DNA of 64,000 nt from Undibacterium parvum (lineage in GTDB: Bacteria; Pseudomonadota; Gammaproteobacteria; Burkholderiales; Burkholderiaceae_D), in the NCBI RefSeq assembly GCF_003955735.1, contig NZ_CP034464.1, forward strand, positions 310,001 through 374,000. Reading direction: 5' to 3'. The position numbers and the translations under genes are program-made. The stretch's first letter is position 1. The number at the start of each line of letters is the position of its first letter. The notes below the pieces were generated by a model, which worked only from the letters and a program-made list of their open reading frames with translations, did no database searches and was not told the origin of the DNA. Shown here in pieces: positions 1-11,467 of this stretch.

Positions 1-6
1 AAATAT

Positions 7-486
7 TTACAGATCCCACGAACCAATATCGGTGTCGTTGCCGGTACCACCAGGCTGTCCATCTGCACCTAATGAGAAAATTTCTATTTCCCCTTTAATT
101 CCAGGCGATAGGTATTGATAAGGATTACCCCATGGATCTTTCGGCAATTTATCGATATAGCCACCGGTTTTCCAGCCATTGGCAGAAGGCCCGGCTGTCG
201 GTTTTGCAATGAGGGCTTGCAAACCTTGCTCGGTACTAGGGAAATGCATATTATCTAATTTATACAACTTCAATGCACTCATCATCGTGGAGATGTCCTG
301 CTTGGCGGCGACTATGCGCGCATCATCAGTTCGACCCATGAGTTTTGGCACCACCAAAGCAGCCAGAATTCCCATGATGACCACCACCACCATGATTTCT
401 ATTAGGGTAAAACCACGGGCTGCACGCGAGACTAAGCTAGTAACCGGTTTGCTATGGCGATAGAGATGAAAACTTTGTTTGTTCAT
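7..486 (-). CDS. gspG: Type II secretion system major pseudopilin GspG
   Basis: Major pseudopilin of the type II secretion system, which polymerises into the inner-membrane pseudopilus that pushes folded exoproteins through the outer-membrane secretin. The 159-residue product carries a class III (prepilin) signal: Gly25-Phe26 with the motif GFTLIEI, Glu30 at +5, then a hydrophobic helix to about residue 47. The C-terminal globular part (DPWGNPYQY, then an Asp-rich tail) is typical of GspG. The leader before the cleavage site is 25 residues and basic, longer than the 6-10 usual in the family; no later Met precedes the motif. No clear Shine-Dalgarno is seen. The rest of the gsp cluster is not in the window. 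The two secreted peptidases upstream are plausible cargo (inference). Confidence 0.93.
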   Translation of the reverse strand: MNKQSFHLYRHSKPVTSLVSRAARGFTLIEIMVVVVIMGILAALVVPKLMGRTDDARIVAAKQDISTMMSALKLYKLDNMHFPSTEQGLQALIAKPTAGPSANGWKTGGYIDKLPKDPWGNPYQYLSPGIKGEIEIFSLGADGQPGGTGNDTDIGSWDL

Positions 487-730
487 AAAATAAAAGAGAA
501 AATAAGCCTAATTGATTAAATTAAACATGGCCAAAAATGCGTAATCAGAAATCGTAGCATGAAAGTATTACTTTCATATGAAGTTTCACTCCAATCAATA
601 CAAGTAGCTGGCTAACAGGGCAATTTTCTGGGTTGGCAGAGCTAAAAGCACTCTACACTAAATATATTTAAACTAGTTTAAAAAGGTGTAAGCGAATTGC
701 AACAAGTTCTCGCCACTTAAAAATCGAAGA

Positions 731-762
731 AAAACCCCACTGAAAAACAACAGTGGGGCTAA
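731..762 (-). terminator. Rho-independent terminator after the M28 peptidase gene
   Basis: On the minus strand an 8-bp perfect stem (735-742 with 751-758, sequence CCCCACTG/CAGTGGGG) is followed by a run of T. It lies about 30 bases past the stop of the M28 peptidase gene. The rest of 487-791 is AT-rich and shows no gene. Confidence 0.8.
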
Positions 763-791
763 TTTATACTTCAACAAAACTGACACAAAAT

Positions 792-2687
792 TTACTGAAT
801 AGTCGCGACCAAACTTGCCCCATTCACAGCTGCATAGGCTTTCAATAATAGGTAATAGGTCCCAGCAGCGGGAGAATTTATCGTTACGGTTTCAGCGTTA
901 GTCGATCCATCTGACTTACCGTCGTAGACTGTGCTGCTAGCTGCTGAACCAAGTTTTACATACAAATCGCCGTCGCCACTACCTCCTGACAATTTAAAAG
1001 TCAAACTAGACTTACCAGCGGGCACCACGATAGTGTAGGTTTTGCTTGCATTGAGCGCCAGCGAGATTCCACTAACAGCAGTCCCGCTACACAAGACCGT
1101 TGCCGAAGGTGTGCAGCCAGGTGGTGGTGTCGTGCTTGAGTAGCTAGCCACTATCGAAGCACCACTCACCGCTGCATAGGCGTTTGCCAGCAAATGGTAG
1201 GTGCCAGCAGTTGGCGCTGCAATCAAGATACTCTCTGCATTGCTAGAGCCGTCAGATTTCGCGAGATACGAGCTAGTACTAGGCGCAGTAGCTAGTTGCG
1301 TGTAAAGATCGCCATCGCCACTACCACCGGACATTTTGAAGCTTAGATTGCTAGCACCTGCGGGTACGGCGAAGGTATATTTCGCTTGATCACCGGCCGC
1401 ACCAGAAAAACTTACCGCAACATCCTTAGTCAAAACACCTGGTGGTGGAGTAACAACCGCGCCATCACTACCCAGTTCCACCGCATACGCCATCGCCATA
1501 CGCGCGAACTTAAGCGCCCCCAAAGCTTGGCTACCTGAATTGGCGTAAGTGTCGTTTGCGGTATGGATGTAGGGATTATCCTGATTTATCAAAGACTCAA
1601 ACGGCATAGAGGCAGGATAGCCTTGTGCAGTCCAGGATGCATGATCAGAACAGGCATAGCCACAAACATCGTTACCCACGGTCAAACTTGGCAAATAAGT
1701 GGAGATTAAGTTTGCTACGAAGCTGTTTTGCGCCGCGTTGGTATAGTCGGTGTACAGATAGATATCTTTCGCCGAGCCCTTGTAATTGGTCATATCCAAC
1801 TGCATAACACCAACCACATTGACATTATCGGCTTTAAATTTAGCAGCGATTTCTGCCGATCCTTTCAGCCCCACCTCTTCCGCCGAATATCCGATAAATT
1901 TCAAAGTGCGTCGTGGTTTATAGTTATTCGCCAGCATAACGCGGATCACCTCGGTCAAACTGGCAATTCCAGAGGCATCATCATCGGCTCCCGGCGCCTT
2001 GGCTGCCTCAGACCTGTCATTCAAATTAATAGAATCAAGGTGACCGCCCAGCACCACGACTTCAGACGCGTTATCTGTACCTTGTATCGTCAAAATGACA
2101 GATTTTTGCGCCCATCCTGTATGCGTGAATTGTTCAACCAAGATATCACTGCGCGCAGCACTCATTTGCTGCCACTTGGTTTTGAGCCAATTGGAGGCAT
2201 TCACACCATTGGTGGTGGTGTAATAGCGATTGGGAAAAGCCGACATATCGACGATGGTTTGCCCTATATTACTGTCTTGCATCTGCGTTAAATACGGAGT
2301 GACGGTGGCTTGATTATCGATCACATACGAGGGAGCAAGTAAGCTCATCATCTGCATAGGCTGCATCAAAGCAGCACGACCGCTGGCCTCGCTGGTATGC
2401 GACATAAAACCACCGCAACGATTCAATTTATGGTGTATCGCACCTGACAGACTTAACATTAGCGACTCGTCGACCTGCACCAGATGCACTTTTTCCTGAG
2501 CCAGGATGCCTGGAGCACCGGACAGCAGCACTTTGCTCTGTTTCGCGATGGTCTTTGGCGCTAACTTCTGCAACTCTGCATAAGCGGCATCGCCCAGAGT
2601 GATCCAGACTTTATCTGCAGCATATAGATTTGTAGCGCCCATAGAAAAGACACCTAAGAGCAAGCTAGTAATTAATTTCTTTTGCAT
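792..2687 (-). CDS. Secreted M28 family zinc aminopeptidase with two PPC domains
   Basis: Predicted secreted di-zinc leucyl-type aminopeptidase (M28, Vibrio AAP-like). I chose the ATG at 2687 (631 aa) over the upstream ATG at 2726 because it has a GGGAG ribosome-binding site and starts directly with a signal peptide (MQKKLITSLLLGVFSMG, cleavage near AYA/AD). The M28 ligand set is visible: His216 and Asp218 (GGHLDS), Asp235 (GADDDASG), Glu270/271 (SAEEVGLKGS), Asp298 (QLDMT) and His349 (CSDHASW). Two beta-sandwich PPC (pre-peptidase C-terminal) domains follow, about residues 418-520 and 535-631; they are usually removed during maturation. The PPC pair is nearly the same as that of the neighbouring M4 peptidase. 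Export probably uses Sec plus type II secretion (inference from gspG next door). Confidence 0.92.
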   Translation of the reverse strand: MQKKLITSLLLGVFSMGATNLYAADKVWITLGDAAYAELQKLAPKTIAKQSKVLLSGAPGILAQEKVHLVQVDESLMLSLSGAIHHKLNRCGGFMSHTSEASGRAALMQPMQMMSLLAPSYVIDNQATVTPYLTQMQDSNIGQTIVDMSAFPNRYYTTTNGVNASNWLKTKWQQMSAARSDILVEQFTHTGWAQKSVILTIQGTDNASEVVVLGGHLDSINLNDRSEAAKAPGADDDASGIASLTEVIRVMLANNYKPRRTLKFIGYSAEEVGLKGSAEIAAKFKADNVNVVGVMQLDMTNYKGSAKDIYLYTDYTNAAQNSFVANLISTYLPSLTVGNDVCGYACSDHASWTAQGYPASMPFESLINQDNPYIHTANDTYANSGSQALGALKFARMAMAYAVELGSDGAVVTPPPGVLTKDVAVSFSGAAGDQAKYTFAVPAGASNLSFKMSGGSGDGDLYTQLATAPSTSSYLAKSDGSSNAESILIAAPTAGTYHLLANAYAAVSGASIVASYSSTTPPPGCTPSATVLCSGTAVSGISLALNASKTYTIVVPAGKSSLTFKLSGGSGDGDLYVKLGSAASSTVYDGKSDGSTNAETVTINSPAAGTYYLLLKAYAAVNGASLVATIQ

Positions 2688-2753
2688 GAAAATCTCCCGC
2701 CCAGACATGCACAAACATGTGGGCAAAAATAAAATTGAAACCTCGAAATGAAA

Positions 2754-2783
2754 AAAGCCTCCCTCAAAAACAGAGAGAGGCTT
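2754..2783 (-). terminator. Rho-independent terminator after the M4 peptidase gene
   Basis: A stem of about 11 bp (2755-2765 with 2773-2783, core AGCCTC/GAGGCT) is followed on the minus strand by a T-run (TTTTT). It lies 20 bases after the stop of the M4 gene and separates its transcript from the M28 gene. Confidence 0.8.
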
Positions 2784-2803
2784 ACCAATTAAGGATCAGG
2801 AAA

Positions 2804-5502
<2,699 letters not shown>

Positions 5503-7767
5503 TCAAACCAAGCGCAATGGCAAGCTACGCAAACGTTTTCCTGTTAGCTTAAAGATAGCATTTGCCACCGCTGGTGCAATTGGTGGCACGCCGGGCTCAC
5601 CTATCCCTTCTGGCGATTCGGCACTTTTTATGATGACAGTCTCGATGACAGGTGTTTCGTTCATGCGCAAGGCTGGGTAATCATGGTAATTGCTTTGTTC
5701 CACTTGCCCGTTTTTAATGGTGATCTCACCGTATAAAGCGGCGGTAAGTCCAAAAATAACGGCAGATTCGATTTGCTGGGCGATGATATTTGGATTAACG
5801 GCAATCCCGCAGTCGACCGCGCAAGTCACTTTATGCACCCGAATTTGATTATCTTGAATCGAGACCTCGGCTACTTCGGCAACTATCGTGCCGAAGGACT
5901 GGTGTAAGGCCACACCTAATGCGCGCCCAACTGGCGGCTGCCCAGCTCGCGCCACCGCAGCATCGAGCACCGCCAGATGACGCGGGTGCTTAGTTAATAA
6001 TTCACGGCGAAACAGCACCGCATCTTTACCGGCAGCGTGCGCCAATTCATCAATGAAACTCTCTTTGAAAAAAGCATTATGTGAATGACCGACTGAGCGC
6101 CAGAAGCCAAGCGGCACCGGGGTAGGCACAATCACATGAGAAATTTTCTGATGCTCAAACTCATAAGGCATATCGAACTCGCCCTCGGCCGTAGTCTTAT
6201 CCGGCCCCGCCCCCATCAAGCCAAAAGTGCGTTTCAACACTTGGTGGGTAATCGATCCACTTGCCGATTTATTCTCATAGCCGGTCACCTTGCCACTCGC
6301 ATCCAGCGCTGCGCTAAAACGCGCCACAGCGGCGGGTCTATACATATCATGCGACATGTCTTCTTCCCGGCTCCAGATTATTTGAACAGCCGCGCCTTTA
6401 GTCTGCATTGCGATAGCCACCGCTTGCAGCACCATATCGACCTCCAGCCTACGTCCAAAACCACCGCCTAGATAGCTCATGTGCAAATTCACATCTTCAG
6501 TCTTGATGTTGGCTACTTTGGCAGCCACACCCACGGCAACACTAGGCACCTGCGTCGACACCCAGAGATCTAACTTACCGTCCTTAAATTGCGCAGTGCA
6601 ATTAATAGGTTCCATAGCGGCATGTGCCAGAAACGGTGCGCGGTATTCGGCTTTGAGTAGTTTGCCAGAATTGGCCGCCAAAGCCGCCGCCGGATCGCCT
6701 AGCTGATAATAGGTAAAGCCAGATTCGCTATCGAGCTTCTCTCTGAGTTCTTTATAAATAGCCTCACTCGAGAGCGTCGCGTTAGCACCGGCATCCCAAG
6801 TGATGGGCAATGCCGCCAAAGCCTGCTTAGCCGACCAATACGATTTGGCGACCACGGCGACTCCGACCACACCAACCTCGCCTACCGCTTGCGAAAAATC
6901 GACGACCTGCACCACATCGCGCATATTTTTAATTGCATCGGCATCGATTTTTTTGATTTTCCCGCCTATGCTAGGGCTCATTTTTATGGCCGCATACAGC
7001 ATGCCAGGCACACGCGCATCGATCCCAAATTGGGCTGTGCCATTCACCTTGCCGGCAATGTCGGTACGCGCTTGCGCAGTACCTATCAGCTTAAAATCCT
7101 TAGCTTGCTTCAAGCGAATTTCGCGCGGCTCGCTGCCTGCCGCCTTGGCTGCCAGATCGCCATAATTGGCGCTTTTACCCGAGGGGTGCGAGACCACGCC
7201 TTCGCTGACACGACATTCGGCAGCCGGTACGCCCCATTCTTTGGCGGCGGTATTGACCAACATGGCGCGCGCGGTGGCACCAGCTTCGCGCAGTGGTATC
7301 CAGGCATCCTTGACGCTAGAAGAACCACCGGTGATCTGCAAACCTAATTCACGCGCCAATTTTGAAGTCAACCATTGCGCGGTCTTTTTCAAACTACCTT
7401 GATCGTCGCTATGAAACGGCAGGCCATCGGCCATCATGGAGACATTGCCGTAAATTTTATCGATAGGGGCATGCATTGCTTTGACCTTAAGCATAGACAC
7501 ATCAAGCTCCTCGGCCACCAACATCTGTAAAGCCGTATGTATGCCCTGCCCCATCTCACTTCTATGCATGGCGACCGTGACCGTGCCATCCTTAGCGATC
7601 TTAATCCAGCCATTCAAGGCCACCTCGCCCTCAGTAATTTGCAAGGGACTAGCGCCTTGCAAACGCTGGCGTGGCGGCATCACGCCCCAACCAACTACCA
7701 AGGCACCGGCGACACTTAAACCACCTAAGATAAAACGGCGGCGCGAGCTGTTTTTTGCTGCTGTCAT
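5503..7767 (-). CDS. Xanthine dehydrogenase-family molybdopterin-binding (large) subunit, isoquinoline oxidoreductase beta-like
   Basis: Large catalytic subunit (754 aa) of a molybdenum hydroxylase of the IorB/aldehyde dehydrogenase type, oxidising an N-heterocycle or aldehyde at a Mo-cytosine dinucleotide centre. A twin-arginine signal is visible at the N terminus (SRRRFILGGLSVAGALVVG), so the enzyme is probably exported folded to the periplasm. Seen motifs: GGGFGRRLEVDM in the cofactor domain, FWRSVGHSHNAFFKES, and GIGEPGVPPIAPA near the C terminus with the catalytic Glu of GEPG. A GGAGA ribosome-binding site precedes the ATG. Oddity: these enzymes need a small 2Fe-2S subunit (IorA), normally encoded directly upstream; here the upstream gene is a DUF1289 protein and no 2Fe-2S subunit occurs in the window. 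The substrate cannot be told. Confidence 0.88.
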   Translation of the reverse strand: MTAAKNSSRRRFILGGLSVAGALVVGWGVMPPRQRLQGASPLQITEGEVALNGWIKIAKDGTVTVAMHRSEMGQGIHTALQMLVAEELDVSMLKVKAMHAPIDKIYGNVSMMADGLPFHSDDQGSLKKTAQWLTSKLARELGLQITGGSSSVKDAWIPLREAGATARAMLVNTAAKEWGVPAAECRVSEGVVSHPSGKSANYGDLAAKAAGSEPREIRLKQAKDFKLIGTAQARTDIAGKVNGTAQFGIDARVPGMLYAAIKMSPSIGGKIKKIDADAIKNMRDVVQVVDFSQAVGEVGVVGVAVVAKSYWSAKQALAALPITWDAGANATLSSEAIYKELREKLDSESGFTYYQLGDPAAALAANSGKLLKAEYRAPFLAHAAMEPINCTAQFKDGKLDLWVSTQVPSVAVGVAAKVANIKTEDVNLHMSYLGGGFGRRLEVDMVLQAVAIAMQTKGAAVQIIWSREEDMSHDMYRPAAVARFSAALDASGKVTGYENKSASGSITHQVLKRTFGLMGAGPDKTTAEGEFDMPYEFEHQKISHVIVPTPVPLGFWRSVGHSHNAFFKESFIDELAHAAGKDAVLFRRELLTKHPRHLAVLDAAVARAGQPPVGRALGVALHQSFGTIVAEVAEVSIQDNQIRVHKVTCAVDCGIAVNPNIIAQQIESAVIFGLTAALYGEITIKNGQVEQSNYHDYPALRMNETPVIETVIIKSAESPEGIGEPGVPPIAPAVANAIFKLTGKRLRSLPLRLV

Positions 7768-7794
7768 TATGCTGTCTCCATTATTCGAGTTTTC

Positions 7795-7895
7795 AGGGAC
7801 TTACACAAAATCGCCCCAGCGTGGTTGCACTCACCTCACAGTACTAACGTCATGTGAGGCAGCACACTTAGCTCGACCAATTTTGTGTAAGCCCT
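7795..7895. repeat. Intergenic palindromic element, family P, copy 1
   Basis: About 101 bp with near-perfect terminal inverted repeats of 17 bases (AGGGACTTACACAAAAT and, inverted, AGGGCTTACACAAAAT). Internal sequence is shared with copies at 11350-11459 (opposite orientation) and 47820-47923. It sits 28 bases upstream of the hydroxylase start codon, where it could affect expression. Confidence 0.75.
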
Positions 7896-7954
7896 ATTTT
7901 TTAATTAAGTTTAAATTACACAGACATTGAAGATAAAAATTTAAGGCCATTGCT

Positions 7955-8173
7955 TTAACGATTTCGGCGCGGATACCCCTGCGCAAGAATTCTGGTCCAG
8001 ACCAGCTCTTTACTCTCTTGCGACATAAACACCCAATCGGCTACCTCTGAGACTGTGCGCCCGCAACCACGACAGACGTCATCAAAGGTAGTCGAGCAGA
8101 CCGCCACACACGGCGTATCAGGGCGTTCTGCGCTGTCGCCCAGTATCGAGTTTTGCAGTTTATTTTCAGTCAT
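7955..8173 (-). CDS. DUF1289 domain-containing protein
   Basis: Small protein of 72 aa belonging to DUF1289, a family of proteobacterial proteins of unknown function. The four conserved cysteines are seen in PCVAVC and CRGCGRT, probably binding a metal such as zinc (inference from the spacing). Conserved features after them are the tryptophan in EVADW and the basic C terminus. It lies upstream of the hydroxylase gene on the same strand, separated by 187 bases that include a palindromic element, so co-transcription is uncertain. Confidence 0.85.
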   Translation of the reverse strand: MTENKLQNSILGDSAERPDTPCVAVCSTTFDDVCRGCGRTVSEVADWVFMSQESKELVWTRILAQGYPRRNR

Positions 8174-8430
8174 ACAAGTTCAGTTTCAATCTATCAACTC
8201 TCATAGTAACGTTAACCGCAGAGACTGGGTTTGCACAGTCCCTACTAAATCATGATTTTGAGTCTACCGAAAGCATAGTAAATCGGCATCGAAGATTGAC
8301 AGCTTAGTGCCTGCAGTAGGACAATCTGGCCTACGCAGGCTCTTTATTGCTGCAATCTGAGCTGCCATCTACGCTGCATCGACGTCACATTTCAAACATT
8401 TTTGTTTTTAAACAGTGCCCCTCTGGAGAC

Positions 8431-8485
8431 GCAATCCCCATGCGCCTGACAGAGCCGATAGGCTGGAAACCCGCATGGGGATTGC
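8431..8485. repeat. Hairpin repeat, family H, copy 1
   Basis: A perfect 14-bp inverted repeat (GCAATCCCCATGCG at 8431-8444 with its complement at 8472-8485) encloses a 27-base loop that has its own AGCC/GGCT stem. The same architecture (outer stem ending CATGCG/CGCATG, about 27-base loop) recurs at 16042, 24371 and 29364. It is the only structure seen in the 448-bp gap 8174-8621. Confidence 0.7.
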
Positions 8486-8621
8486 GCAAGCGGCTAGTGT
8501 CTTGTTAAAAATTTGAATTTTCCAGACCGCTCATTCTGATTTAAGCATAGGCAGCGCAAGGCAAACTCCCCCGCATTACTAGCCTGGCGACAGATAAATC
8601 TTTCACTCTAAAAAGAACAAA

Positions 8622-9224
8622 ATGACTCAAAATTTTTTCCAATCCTTCATCCTATTGATCCTGGTCACCGACCCATTTGGTAGTGTGCCTATCTTTGTCA
8701 GCGCGCTCAAGAACGTTGCACCTGAGCGACGCTGGCGCGTGGTAGTGCGTGAATGCGCGATCGCATTTGCTTTGTTATTGTTGTTTATGTTTTTCGGCAA
8801 ACACTTTTTGGTGGCGCTGCAATTATCCGAAGTCTCGCTGCGCATAGGTGGTGGCGTCATCCTATTTCTGATCGCCTTGCGTATGGTTTTCCCTCAAGAA
8901 GGCGGGATTTTTGGCGATGCCGAAGGCGACCATGAGCCCTTCATCGTGCCGCTGGCCATCCCTTTACTGGCCGGTCCTTCGGCACTGGCCACAGTATTGC
9001 TATTTTCATCCGATAGCCGAATGGACGTAGTGATACACGTAGCGGCACTGACCGCAGTAGCTGTGGTCTGGCTAATCGTCTTATTGAGTGCCGAACGCCT
9101 GCAGCGCGTGCTGGGTATCCGCGCTATGACGGCGTTTGAACGTTTGATGGGTTTGATACTGACTGCCATGTCAGTCGAAATGCTACTGGCCGGTATCAGA
9201 GATTATCTGAAAACCTTGGGCTAA
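8622..9224 (+). CDS. MarC family integral membrane protein
   Basis: MarC/UPF0056 family protein of 200 aa with about six hydrophobic segments, located in the inner membrane. The family was once linked to multiple antibiotic resistance, but its function remains unknown. Conserved family features seen: an N-terminal segment with LVTDPFGSVPIFVS, the central loop EPFIVPLAIPLLAGPSA (the MarC PLxxPLxxGP-type signature) and a C-terminal LMGLILTAMSVEMLLAG. Length is normal for the family. It stands alone on the plus strand between two minus-strand genes. Confidence 0.9.
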   Translation: MTQNFFQSFILLILVTDPFGSVPIFVSALKNVAPERRWRVVVRECAIAFALLLLFMFFGKHFLVALQLSEVSLRIGGGVILFLIALRMVFPQEGGIFGDAEGDHEPFIVPLAIPLLAGPSALATVLLFSSDSRMDVVIHVAALTAVAVVWLIVLLSAERLQRVLGIRAMTAFERLMGLILTAMSVEMLLAGIRDYLKTLG

Positions 9225-9363
9225 AGGCGGCACTAAGGACAGTAAGCTGAGATGTACTTTGTATAGGCATCTCAGCGGCAAACAACTTACTGTTAAAAGT
9301 AAAATAGCCCAGCAAAAACAGTATCAATGCGATGGCAAACTGCTTGAAAAATTGCTTGTTCAT
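9196..9363 (-). CDS. Candidate 55-residue membrane/secreted mini-protein
   Basis: Read directly from the sequence. ATG at 9361-9363 is preceded by GGAAG at a good spacing, and the frame stays open for 55 codons to TGA at 9196. The product starts MNKQFFKQFAIALILFLLGY, that is a basic N terminus, a 15-20 residue hydrophobic helix and a FAA/E site that resembles signal peptidase cleavage. It begins 19 bases after the stop of the CaiB-like gene, so it would be co-transcribed with it; its 3' end overlaps the end of marC on the other strand by about 29 bases. A 9-bp hairpin (9246-9254 with 9268-9276) lies inside it, so the region may be a terminator-like structure instead. No family recognised. Confidence 0.4.
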   Translation of the reverse strand: MNKQFFKQFAIALILFLLGYFTFNSKLFAAEMPIQSTSQLTVLSAAFSPRFSDNL

Positions 9364-9381
9364 GAAGATCTTCCCATTGAA

Positions 9382-10632
9382 TTAAATGATTTTTTCTAGC
9401 TGCATTTGCGCTATCTCGGCCTGACTATACCCCAGACTCTGCAAGACCTCGGCATTATGCTGTCCCAGCTTTGGCCCCAACCACAGGGTTTGCCCTGGCG
9501 TGAGCGACAACTTGGGGCTAATCGCTGGCAACTTCACCGGCGTGCCATCGGCAAAGGCATGCTGTTCAAACATGTCACGCGCGACGAATTGCGGATCATC
9601 CATCATGTCGCGCACCGAGTAAATTTTACCGACCGGCACATCCGCCAGCGCGAGTATTTGCAATGCAGTATCGATGTTCTGGGTCGAACACCATGTCTGA
9701 ATTGCGGCATCGATCTCGGCAGTGCGTGGCACCCGCCCGTCATTCCGTGCTAGCTGTTGATCATTCGCCATATCCGCACGCCCTATCGCCAGCATCAATC
9801 GGTGAAAAATCGCATCACCATTGCCGGCAATGACAATATTCTCGCCGTCGCCGGTGGTATAGGTATTCGAGGGCACGATGCCAGGTAAAGCACCACCAGT
9901 ACGCTCACGCACCACGCCAGCGTGATCAAACTCAGGCACCAGGGATTCCATTAAATTAAACACCGACTCGTACAGAGCCACGTCGACCATCTGGCCCTGC
10001 CCGGCAACACACTCTGCGCTAGGCTTGCCATTCCAGCGCCCGCCTGTCACATCTCTGTGGCGCAAGGCCATCATGGCACCGATCACGCCGTGCATGGCAG
10101 CCACCGAATCACCGATAGAAATACCGACGCGCACCGGCGGCCGATCCGGATGACCGGAGACATAACGCAAGCCGCCCATGGATTCGGCAATCGCACCAAA
10201 GCCAGGCATATCTTTCATAGGCCCAGTCTGGCCATAGCCTGACAAGCGCACCATGATCGCAGCCGGATTAATCGCCTTCAGATCGTCATAGCCTAGCTGC
10301 CATTTTTCCAGCACGCCAGGACGATAATTCTCGATGATGATGTCAGCGTCCAGCGCCAGTTGGCGCGCGATCGCTTGCCCTTGGGGCGACTTCATATTCA
10401 GAGTGATGCATTTTTTATTTCTTGCCTGCACGCTCCACCACAAGGAGGTGCCGTCTTTCAAGACCCGCCATTGACGTAGCGGATCACCGCCATCGGGCGA
10501 CTCGACCTTGATCACCTCAGCACCAAATTCGCCCAGCATGCGTGAGCAAAACGGCCCGGCAATCAGGGTACCTAATTCCAGCACCTTGATCCCGGCTAGG
10601 GGTCCAGCGTTTTTTGCAGTCAGATTTGTCAT
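9382..10632 (-). CDS. CaiB/BaiF family (class III) CoA-transferase
   Basis: Class III CoA-transferase of 416 aa, moving CoA between a carboxylic acid and an acyl-CoA by a mixed-anhydride/aspartyl-CoA mechanism. The N-terminal signature is clear: GIKVLELGTLIAGPFCSRML, then GAEVIKVESPDGGDPLRQW and NKKCITLNMKSPQGQ, and IIENYRPGVLEKWQLGYDDL. The GQTGPMKDMPGFG stretch is also typical, and the C-terminal part has DVPVGKIYSVRDMMDDPQF. The substrate cannot be read from sequence; succinyl-CoA:dicarboxylate transferases are common relatives. It follows recR by 54 bases on the same strand and may be transcribed with it, with the mini-protein downstream. Confidence 0.92.
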   Translation of the reverse strand: MTNLTAKNAGPLAGIKVLELGTLIAGPFCSRMLGEFGAEVIKVESPDGGDPLRQWRVLKDGTSLWWSVQARNKKCITLNMKSPQGQAIARQLALDADIIIENYRPGVLEKWQLGYDDLKAINPAAIMVRLSGYGQTGPMKDMPGFGAIAESMGGLRYVSGHPDRPPVRVGISIGDSVAAMHGVIGAMMALRHRDVTGGRWNGKPSAECVAGQGQMVDVALYESVFNLMESLVPEFDHAGVVRERTGGALPGIVPSNTYTTGDGENIVIAGNGDAIFHRLMLAIGRADMANDQQLARNDGRVPRTAEIDAAIQTWCSTQNIDTALQILALADVPVGKIYSVRDMMDDPQFVARDMFEQHAFADGTPVKLPAISPKLSLTPGQTLWLGPKLGQHNAEVLQSLGYSQAEIAQMQLEKII

Positions 10633-10686
10633 CAGAATCGCATTCCTAATGATGTTAGAGATGGTAAAAGAAGCAGCCTGGAAAAT

Positions 10687-11283
10687 TTAAGTTGCGCGCC
10701 TATCGAGCATGGCGCGTGCGATCGTACCGGCATCGACATACTCCAACTCACCGCCGACTGGCACACCGCGCGCTAAGCGTGTTACGCCCAGGCCGCGCGC
10801 TTTTAAAGTTTCACCTATGTAGTGGGCGGTGGCTTCGCCTTCATTGGTAAAATTGGTCGCCAACACGACTTCTTTCACCACGCCATCGGTGGCGCGGGTA
10901 ATCAGTCTATCCAGATGGATATCTTTAGGCCCTACCCCATCGAGTGGTGATAAACGTCCCATCAGAACAAAGTACAGGCCCTTATACGTCAAGGTCTGCT
11001 CTATCATCAATTGATCGGTAGGCGTCTCTACCACGCACAGTTTGCTCGCATCGCGCTCAGTATCGAGGCAAGTCTCGCATTGCTGATTTTCGGTGAAGGT
11101 ATTACAGGAAATGCAGTTCTTGATCTTCTCTACCGCATTGTTCATGGCGCGCCCTATCATAGCGGCCCCTTCGCGATCATGCTGCAGCAAATGGTAAGCC
11201 ATACGCTGTGCAGATTTTGGCCCGACTCCGGGCAAGCGACGCAAGGCTTCGCTGAGTAATTCAAGACTGCTGAGGGATTTCAC
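10687..11283 (-). CDS. recR: Recombination mediator protein RecR
   Basis: RecR (198 aa) works with RecF/RecO to load RecA onto gapped single-stranded DNA. Seen: N-terminal helix-hairpin-helix ([18 protein letters not shown]), a four-Cys zinc finger ([16 protein letters not shown]), and a Toprim domain starting [16 protein letters not shown], ending with the conserved [17 protein letters not shown]. The start codon is GTG at 11281-11283, chosen because it matches the family N terminus; no good Shine-Dalgarno is visible. It is the third gene of the conserved dnaX-ybaB-recR cluster, but a palindromic element of family P lies between it and ybaB. Confidence 0.97.
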   Translation of the reverse strand: MKSLSSLELLSEALRRLPGVGPKSAQRMAYHLLQHDREGAAMIGRAMNNAVEKIKNCISCNTFTENQQCETCLDTERDASKLCVVETPTDQLMIEQTLTYKGLYFVLMGRLSPLDGVGPKDIHLDRLITRATDGVVKEVVLATNFTNEGEATAHYIGETLKARGLGVTRLARGVPVGGELEYVDAGTIARAMLDRRAT

Positions 11284-11349
11284 GAGGAGATCTTAAAAAA
11301 AGATATTGTGGTGCATCGACAGAAAGCGCACCACATGCAGCAAAAAATA

Positions 11350-11459
11350 TAGGACTGACGCAAACTTGTTCCGGCCAGGCGTACCGCCGAAGACTTACTT
11401 GAGTACCTTAGTACTGTGAGGCGAGTACAACGACGTCAAGGCGTTTTTACGTAAGTCCC
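11350..11459. repeat. Intergenic palindromic element, family P, copy 2 (inverted orientation)
   Basis: Reading the minus strand, it begins GGGACTTACGTAAAAACGCC and ends TTTGCGTCAGTCCT, with the internal CTCGCCTCACAGTACTAA shared with copy 1 (7795-7895) and CTTCGGCGGTRCGCCT shared with copy 3 (47820-47923). It fills most of the ybaB-recR gap. Confidence 0.75.
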
Positions 11460-11467
11460 AAGATGAA

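Noticed and set aside
1728..2291. Plus-strand frame of 187 residues inside the M28 gene
   Set aside because: Antisense shadow; the minus-strand peptidase frame is fully supported.
9246..9276. Terminator for marC
   Set aside because: The 9-bp hairpin has no T-run on the plus strand and lies within the mini-protein frame.
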